Origin: Bacteroidota bacterium
GTDB taxonomy: Bacteria; Bacteroidota; Bacteroidia; Chitinophagales; Chitinophagaceae
Reading direction: 5' to 3'
Assembly: GCA_023386395.1 (NCBI GenBank)
Contig: JAEWJV010000472.1
Location: 1-11,220 of the forward strand
DNA length: 11,220 bases
Below, piece after piece: positions 6,002 to 11,220 of this stretch. The position numbers and the translations under genes are program-made. Each line of letters opens with the position of its first letter. Positions within the stretch are counted from its first letter, which is position 1. The notes beneath the pieces are model-generated. The model did no database searches. It was not told the DNA's origin and saw only the letters and a program-made list of their open reading frames with translations.

Positions 6002-7243
6002 ATGAAATTATTGCCCGTTTTTTTAGTGTGTATATTATGTACAACAGTTTGCTTTTCCCAGGTTGATCTGTCAAAGCCTGCTGTTCCCGGCGCTTACAGA
6101 ACCACGGTTTATATGCCTTTATTAAAGGGAAAGCGTGTTGGTGTGTTTGCCAATCAAACCTCCGTTATTCATCAAACCAATCTTGTAGATACGCTCGTTA
6201 AAAGCGGTATTAACGTGGTAAAAATATTTTCGCCCGAACATGGTTTTCGCGGCAATGCAGATGCCGGTGCACATGTGGGTAATTCTGTTGACCCCGAAAC
6301 GCACGTGCCTATTGTTTCTTTGTATGGCAATAAAAGCAAGCCCGATGCGAATGATCTTAAAGATGTGGATGTGCTCGTGTTTGATATACAGGATGTAGGC
6401 GCAAGATTTTACACTTATATCAATTCCATGCAATACTTTATGGAAGCTGCTGCTGAAAACAATAAACCTTTAATGCTGCTTGACCGGCCAAACCCTAATG
6501 GCTTTTATGTAGACGGGCCCGTGCTGGATACAAATTTCAGGAGTGGTATTGGCAAACAACCCATACCTGTTGTGTATGGAATGACGATGGGCGAATATGC
6601 CATGATGATTTCCGGTGAAGGCTGGCTGTTTACCGATAAAGCCAATGAAAAATTCGCCTGGTATAAAAATTATGCACAAAATTCGGTGGATACACCTTTT
6701 CATTTCCTGGTAATTAAATGTGAGAATTATAATCACAAAAGCAAGTACCAGTTGCCGGTGAAGCCATCGCCTAATTTGCCGGATATGGGCGCTGTTTACT
6801 GGTATCCGTCCACCTGTTTTTTTGAAGGCACCAATCTTAGCGAAGGCAGGGGAACAGATGAGCCTTTTGAAATTTTCGGCGACCCGTCTTTGCCAAAAAA
6901 CCTGTATGCTTTTACACCGGTTTCAAAACCCGGCGCCACGGCGCCTAAGCACCTGAATGAAAAATGTTATGGATGGAATGTGAGCGATAAAAAAGCAGAT
7001 AACGGAAAAATAGACCTCAGTTATTTGTTGGAAGCCTACAAACTATTTCCCGATAAAAGCAATTTCTTTCTAAAGCCAAAAACGGGTGATTATTTTTTCA
7101 ATAAACTCGCCGGTAACAACATTTTAATTCAGCAGATAAAAGATGGGAAAACAGAAGCGGAAATCCGCGCCAGCTGGCAGCCGGGGCTTGATCATTTCAA
7201 ACAGATAAGAAAGAAATATCTGCTGTATGAAGATTTTGAATAA
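6002..7243 (+). CDS. namZ: Secreted exo-beta-N-acetylmuramidase, NamZ/DUF1343 (YbbC) family
   Basis: This 413-residue exported enzyme belongs to the DUF1343 family, now glycoside hydrolase family GH171. Characterised members (Bacillus NamZ/YbbC and the Tannerella homologue) remove MurNAc from the non-reducing end of peptidoglycan fragments. A signal peptide covers residues 1 to about 20 (cut near CFSQ). The diagnostic motifs are SPEHGFRG (77-84; its glutamate E79 is in the place of the proposed catalytic residue), FDIQDVGARFYTYI (127-140), LDRPNPNG (160-167), VYGMTMGEYA (191-200), and FEGTNLSEGRGTDEPFE (274-290), followed by the smaller C-terminal domain. The length is normal and the gene looks intact. 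It likely acts in the periplasm in wall recycling or in feeding on released murein. The downstream TPR gene is 164 bases away, and a lytic transglycosylase gene follows it. Confidence 0.9.
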   Translation: MKLLPVFLVCILCTTVCFSQVDLSKPAVPGAYRTTVYMPLLKGKRVGVFANQTSVIHQTNLVDTLVKSGINVVKIFSPEHGFRGNADAGAHVGNSVDPETHVPIVSLYGNKSKPDANDLKDVDVLVFDIQDVGARFYTYINSMQYFMEAAAENNKPLMLLDRPNPNGFYVDGPVLDTNFRSGIGKQPIPVVYGMTMGEYAMMISGEGWLFTDKANEKFAWYKNYAQNSVDTPFHFLVIKCENYNHKSKYQLPVKPSPNLPDMGAVYWYPSTCFFEGTNLSEGRGTDEPFEIFGDPSLPKNLYAFTPVSKPGATAPKHLNEKCYGWNVSDKKADNGKIDLSYLLEAYKLFPDKSNFFLKPKTGDYFFNKLAGNNILIQQIKDGKTEAEIRASWQPGLDHFKQIRKKYLLYEDFE

Positions 7244-7253
7244 TGGGAGAGAA

Positions 7254-7277
7254 GTTGATTGGTTGAGTAGTTGATTG
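7254..7277 (+). repeat. Short tandem octamer repeat, three imperfect units
   Basis: GTTGATTG, GTTGAGTA and GTTGATTG follow one another without spacing, 10 bases after the NamZ stop codon. Units one and three are identical and unit two differs at two positions. It is probably a low-complexity intergenic tract open to slippage; no function is evident. Confidence 0.5.
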
Positions 7278-7289
7278 ATGAAGAATTTG

Positions 7290-7309
7290 GAAATCAGGAA
7301 TTAGAAATT
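7290..7309 (+). repeat. Intergenic low-complexity repeat, copy B
   Basis: This segment matches the reverse complement of 3315-3334 at 16 of 20 positions and lies 12 bases past the GTTGATTG octamers. The rest of the 164-base gap to the TPR gene holds TTTTGAAATATT (7336-7347), a 12-mer also found right after the ATP-grasp-like gene (4559-4570), and a T-rich stretch near 7365-7374. No clear promoter box was found in the gap. Confidence 0.3.
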
Positions 7310-7407
7310 TCAAAACAGACCTGTGAACTTGCGAGTTTTGAAATATTGAACATCAAACTTTAAGCTTTTTTGTTTGCCTGATCTTCATTTAATCGTCTAA
7401 ACGAAAA

Positions 7408-10254
7408 ATGAAAAGGCATAATTACCTCTTATTCTTTTTTTTGCTGGCCAGCACGCAAAACCTCCTGTCGCAAAACATTAACGGCTATAAAGTTTATGTA
7501 TCCAGGCTATATGCTACCACGCTGTATTTTCACGATGCTTATACCAAGTATAATTTCGGTGAAGCCACCTGTCCTTACAAATTCAATTCCCTGCTTGGCG
7601 ATGAAAAATCTATTGCATTAGAAACATCAAGTGATGTGACGGCGCCTTATAGTTTGTATGTAACCGAAGGCGGACGCAAGCACAAATTTACCATCATATA
7701 TAAAGAGCATCTTGAATATGCCGAAAGAGATATTTATTTCACTGACCTGGACCTTGTAGCGCAATTGAGCAAAGCGCCCGTAAATGAGCCTGTTGCTGCA
7801 TCGTCTAAACCTGAACCACCAAAAAATGAAGCGCCTGCTATAGTGCAGGAAACTGCTGAAACAACAGAGAATAATGAAGCGAAATATACAGATTTAGTGA
7901 GAAGGGCCAACAATGCTTTTACTTCCAGCCGGTATGAGGATGCGCTTAAATTTTATACGGCAGCATTAGCATTAAAACCCGATGATATATACCTGAATAC
8001 CCAGGTGCAGGTAATTCAGAAGAATATAGTAACAGCTAAGCTTGAAGAAGAAAATCGCCGTAAAGACAGCTCATTTCAAAGCTATATTAATGCGGGCGAC
8101 AAAATATTGAATGATAAACAATACAATGCAGCAAGAATAGCTTACCTGGAGGCGCTGAAGATTAAACCCAATGAAGCAACTGCTTTGGAGCGTTTAAAAA
8201 AGCTTGATGAAAATGTTGCTGCGGATAGTTTAAAAACCGTTCAGCAAAAGAAAGAAGCGTTATATGTAAACTATGTAATGCTCGGCGATACAGCGGTGAA
8301 TAAAAAATCGTATGATGCAGCCAAAACCGCTTACAGCCAGGCTTTGCTGATTAAGCCTGGCGATGCAACCGTTGCATTAAGATTGAAGAATATCAATCAG
8401 CAAATTATTGCAGACAGCATAAATGCAGTGAACAGGAAAAACGCAGATTTGTACGCTGCATTTATCAATTCGGCGGATAAAGCTTTCACTGAAAAAACTT
8501 ATGGCATTGCAAAATCCGGTTACGATAGTGCCTTACTGCTAAAGCCGGGTGATGCATATGCCAATGCCCAAATAAAAAAGATAGGCGATATTTTAGCTGA
8601 ACAGCAACGCCAGGCCCAGATAGAAATTGAGCAACAGAAGAATGAAACCCTTCAAAAGCAATACAATGACCTGATCAGTAAAGCAGACGAGGCATATAAT
8701 GCAGCCATGTATAATGATGCGCTTGAAGATTATGCCAAAGCATTAACCATTAACAAAAATGATCAGTATTCAAAAACAAAAATTGCCCAGGTAAAAAAAG
8801 CGCTCGAAGAAAAACAATTAAAGCTGAAACAGGATTCGCTTAATAATATAAAATATACGACGGCAATAAAAAAAGCCGATGATGCTTTTGATGCAAGAGA
8901 TTATGCAAATGCAAAATCGTTGTACAGTTCACTATTGGTATACAAAACCAACGATGACTATACCAATAACAGGATAGCAGAAATAGAGCGTATATTAACG
9001 GAAGAAGCCATAAAGAAACAGGCGGAAAAGGACAGTATTAATAAAATAAACGAAATCAATAAAAAATATACAGCGCTTATTACAGATGCACAAAAAGCAT
9101 ACAGCGAAAAAGATTATACCACAGCGCGGATAATGTTTTCTGAAGCAGCCGGTATAAAACCTGATGAACCTGAAGCGAAAAACAAAATAGTGATGATTGA
9201 TTCTGAGCTGGCTGAAATAGCGCAAAAGCAAATTATTCAAAACAAGGCGGATTCATTAATTGCCAACGGGGAAATTGCAATGGCAACGCAACTATATCCT
9301 TTAGCCATAGATAATTTTAAAGCAGCAACGGCGCTGAACTTACCGGAACAGCAATATTATCTTCAAAGACAGGTTAGCTATATACAGGACCAGTTGAACA
9401 TTCTTGAAAGGCAAAGACAAAATGAAGCATTAAAACAGCATTTTGATTCAGCAATGGCTGCTTACAGGCAGGGGAATGACTCTTTACAATATTTAAAATA
9501 TAATGCTGTAATATTTTATTATGAAAAGTTCTTAAGCATTGTTGGCAATATGGATAGTGCCACTTTAAAAAGCAGTGAATATAATCAACTGCCAAAAATT
9601 ATTGATTATGTCAGAATTAAAATATCCAGCATTAAGGATAACTTATCCAAAGCAAATAATATAGCTGCCAATAAAGATACGGTGCATGCAAAAGCGCCTG
9701 TGGCTTATGCCTATTATGCCCCGGCCATTTATTATCCAAACCCGAAAGATCCTGCGTTGGGTTATGTTTACCGTAAATATCCTGATATTAATTTTTTCAG
9801 TTCGCCAACCGATCAAAAATTTGACAGCTTATTAAACTTTAATGTTCAAAGCAATCTCATCGGCAGGGAAATAATGTCGTTAAAACCCGAGCTGGAATTG
9901 ATGGATAGTTCCAGTAACGTTAAGCTTATTTGCCAGAACATAAACTTTAACCATAACAATGTTTATTTTAAATTTCTTGTACAGAATTATGATTCAACAG
10001 AATTCCTTACCGGCAGGATGTTGCTGAGTTATAAGCCACGCGGCAGCAAGGATTCTGTTAAGCTCTATCCAAACTATGTTGCCAATTATCCTATAATTTT
10101 AGGAGGCAGGCAAAAGGTACTGGTATATGTAGCCAGGCCTGCAACAATTACTGATGAAGAAAATCTGCATTTCGAAATGGTTGACAGGCTCGGTAAATTA
10201 AAACTTGAGCTAATGATACCCGGCTCTGCTTACAACAAAGGGCAGGGGCATTGA
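7408..10254 (+). CDS. Large secreted TPR protein with TraN/DUF4138-like flanking domains
   Basis: This is a 948-residue exported protein. A signal peptide (1 to about 21, ending LLSQ) is followed by a beta-rich domain at 28-113 with TLYFHDAYTKYNFGEA, SIALET and a YVTEGGRKHKFTIIYKE strand pair, then a proline- and glutamate-rich linker (114-158). About eight tetratricopeptide units begin near residues 159, 222, 285, 348, 418, 482, 553 and 616; each holds an A-x-x-x-Y-x-x-A core and often a LKPxD turn. They are joined by charged helical linkers that often carry DS[LI]. A tyrosine/proline linker (763-782) leads to a C-terminal beta domain at about 837-940. The end domains resemble the two halves of DUF4138/TraN, the VirB9-like protein of Bacteroidota conjugation systems; this is inference from pattern. 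It probably acts as a periplasmic or outer-membrane scaffold, and it precedes a lytic transglycosylase gene. Confidence 0.8.
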   Translation: MKRHNYLLFFFLLASTQNLLSQNINGYKVYVSRLYATTLYFHDAYTKYNFGEATCPYKFNSLLGDEKSIALETSSDVTAPYSLYVTEGGRKHKFTIIYKEHLEYAERDIYFTDLDLVAQLSKAPVNEPVAASSKPEPPKNEAPAIVQETAETTENNEAKYTDLVRRANNAFTSSRYEDALKFYTAALALKPDDIYLNTQVQVIQKNIVTAKLEEENRRKDSSFQSYINAGDKILNDKQYNAARIAYLEALKIKPNEATALERLKKLDENVAADSLKTVQQKKEALYVNYVMLGDTAVNKKSYDAAKTAYSQALLIKPGDATVALRLKNINQQIIADSINAVNRKNADLYAAFINSADKAFTEKTYGIAKSGYDSALLLKPGDAYANAQIKKIGDILAEQQRQAQIEIEQQKNETLQKQYNDLISKADEAYNAAMYNDALEDYAKALTINKNDQYSKTKIAQVKKALEEKQLKLKQDSLNNIKYTTAIKKADDAFDARDYANAKSLYSSLLVYKTNDDYTNNRIAEIERILTEEAIKKQAEKDSINKINEINKKYTALITDAQKAYSEKDYTTARIMFSEAAGIKPDEPEAKNKIVMIDSELAEIAQKQIIQNKADSLIANGEIAMATQLYPLAIDNFKAATALNLPEQQYYLQRQVSYIQDQLNILERQRQNEALKQHFDSAMAAYRQGNDSLQYLKYNAVIFYYEKFLSIVGNMDSATLKSSEYNQLPKIIDYVRIKISSIKDNLSKANNIAANKDTVHAKAPVAYAYYAPAIYYPNPKDPALGYVYRKYPDINFFSSPTDQKFDSLLNFNVQSNLIGREIMSLKPELELMDSSSNVKLICQNINFNHNNVYFKFLVQNYDSTEFLTGRMLLSYKPRGSKDSVKLYPNYVANYPIILGGRQKVLVYVARPATITDEENLHFEMVDRLGKLKLELMIPGSAYNKGQGH

Positions 10255-10365
10255 AACAGTATGCCGGTTTGCAATAACTATAGTAATAAAAATTGTATGC
10301 TTCATTGTTAGCAACCGTGAAACGCCCATTAAAATATTTTCAAACAGTAAAATGAAGAGGCGTTC

Positions 10366-10397
10366 CATCCGGTAAAAAAATAATATATACACGGATG
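10366..10397 (+). promoter_or_regulatory. Possible hairpin covering the start codon of the transglycosylase gene
   Basis: CATCCG (10366-10371) is complementary to CGGATG (10392-10397), whose last three bases are the ATG of the next gene. The 20-base loop is nearly all A and T. Just upstream, AACGCC (10321-10326) can pair with GGCGTT (10359-10364). No promoter box is seen in the 140-base gap, so the gene may be read through from the TPR gene, with these stems affecting translation. A six-pair stem is weak evidence. Confidence 0.25.
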
Positions 10398-11220
10398 AAA
10401 TCTATTGTTATAACATATCTTATTTTTTGTGCCGGTTTATATCCTTCATCAATAATATCCGCACAGCATACTATTATTTTTTGCGGCGAAACAGTGCCTG
10501 ACAATAATGCTATTGTTTCAGGAAAGCTGATGGATGTTATAAGGAATCAGGTTAAAAATATCAATATGCCTGCATTACGCAAACGCGCTAACACCTACCT
10601 TCCATGGATAGAAGATTATTTAAAAAAGAATAACCTGCCCGAAGATTTAAAATACATACCTATTATAGAAAGCGGGTTTCAGAATCTCACGTCGAGTGCA
10701 GGCGCAGGTGGTTTTTGGCAACTTATGCCGGCTACAGCCCGCGGCATAGGCCTGAATGTTTCGGAAAGCGGTGATGACCGCGAAAATTTTTATAAGTCAA
10801 CCTATGCAGCCTGCCGCACTTTAACGGATTACTACAGTATGATAAGAAACAAATACAATATATCATCGTGGGTATTAACTGCCGCTGCCTACAATTTTGG
10901 CATTGGTAATATTTTTAATGCTGTAAAAAAGCAAGGCAATAATGATTATTTCTCTATGAACCTTAATGCGGAAACAGCATCTTATGTTTATAAGATTATT
11001 GCCGTAAAGGAACTGTTTGAATATCCTGAATATTATATGAAAGATTTTGGTTACAATATTTTTAACGCGCTTCAAAATCCACCTGGCCATTTGCAGGAAA
11101 CGCAGGCTGATACCACCGCTTTTAATGCAATGACAGTCGATGTAAGTAATAATGATTCGTTGGATAATATCTCCTCATCAAATGCAGCCCAACAACCTGC
11201 AAAAGTTGTTTCTGTTGCTG
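10395..11220 (+). CDS. Secreted MltD-like lytic transglycosylase, 3' end beyond window
   Basis: The first 275 codons of a longer gene are present, open to the last base. A signal peptide covers residues 1-23 (cut before Q24). The SLT (lysozyme-like, GH23) domain follows at about 80-200: the catalytic glutamate E92 in IIESGF, AGAGGFWQLMPATARGIGL (102-120), DDRENFYKSTYAACRTL (127-143), and AAAYNFGIGN (163-172), then ETASYVYKIIAVKELFEYPE. Such enzymes cleave MurNAc-GlcNAc bonds, forming 1,6-anhydro-MurNAc. MltD relatives often carry LysM domains after the SLT domain; the low-complexity Ser/Asn/Ala/Gln stretch at the edge suggests a linker to such a region, which cannot be seen. It lies 140 bases after the TPR gene on the same strand. 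The enzyme could serve general wall turnover or open the wall for an envelope machine. Confidence 0.88.
   Translation, partial: MKSIVITYLIFCAGLYPSSIISAQHTIIFCGETVPDNNAIVSGKLMDVIRNQVKNINMPALRKRANTYLPWIEDYLKKNNLPEDLKYIPIIESGFQNLTSSAGAGGFWQLMPATARGIGLNVSESGDDRENFYKSTYAACRTLTDYYSMIRNKYNISSWVLTAAAYNFGIGNIFNAVKKQGNNDYFSMNLNAETASYVYKIIAVKELFEYPEYYMKDFGYNIFNALQNPPGHLQETQADTTAFNAMTVDVSNNDSLDNISSSNAAQQPAKVVSVA

Noticed and set aside
7355..7380. T-rich stretch AAGCTTTTTTG considered as a terminator for the NamZ gene
   Set aside because: There is only a short AAGCTT palindrome and a five-base CAAAC/GTTTG pairing, and no stable stem directly before the T-run.
7882..9420. Repeats with a period of about 190 bases, first considered as a CRISPR or satellite array
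   Set aside because: The similarity is at protein level only (TPR units in one continuous frame); there are no identical DNA repeats with unique spacers.

Overview
The window looks like a chromosomal stretch from a Bacteroidota bacterium, most likely family Chitinophagaceae. The evidence is a moderately AT-rich sequence, almost no Shine-Dalgarno sequences ahead of the starts, candidate -7 promoter boxes of the Bacteroidota type (TAnnTTTG), signal peptides ending in ...AQ or ...SQ, and several protein families that I know mainly from this phylum. The lineage call is inference from family resemblance; no rRNA or other marker gene is present. I see no tRNA, rRNA, CRISPR array, transposase, integrase or prophage gene. 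All gaps between genes are under 170 bases.

Layout. (a) 1-312: the last quarter of an MFS exporter of the fosmidomycin-resistance (Fsr) type, on the plus strand. (b) 379-2339: two minus-strand metabolic dehydrogenases, an Ldh-family (malate/lactate type 2) oxidoreductase and a YdfG-like short-chain dehydrogenase. They converge on the exporter. (c) 2453-5410: three plus-strand genes, namely a secreted protein with a fibronectin-III-like region, an uncharacterised cytoplasmic protein with ATP-grasp-like motifs, and a PlsC-type lysophospholipid acyltransferase. (d) 5407-5841: a small minus-strand single-pass membrane protein whose stop codon overlaps that of the acyltransferase. (e) 6002-11220: a plus-strand block of envelope genes. 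These are a secreted NamZ/DUF1343 exo-muramidase, a 948-residue secreted TPR protein, and the first 275 codons of a secreted MltD-like lytic transglycosylase, cut by the window edge.

How they work together. The right half is about the cell envelope. NamZ removes terminal MurNAc from glycan strands, and the lytic transglycosylase cleaves MurNAc-GlcNAc bonds. The large TPR protein between them has N- and C-terminal regions that resemble the two halves of the TraN/DUF4138 (VirB9-like) conjugation protein, split by about eight 63-71-residue TPR units. A VirB9-like beta-domain protein followed by a lytic transglycosylase recalls part of an envelope-spanning machine. This pair is the best candidate here for an undescribed system, but the decisive neighbours lie beyond the right edge. 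The left half is ordinary housekeeping and peripheral metabolism.

Non-coding DNA. The most notable item is an imperfect palindrome at 4600-4646 that can fold into a long interrupted hairpin ahead of the acyltransferase gene. Low-complexity intergenic words recur in inverted orientation at 3315-3334 and 7290-7309. Smaller palindromes lie in the divergent promoter regions at 2385-2396 and 5904-5913.
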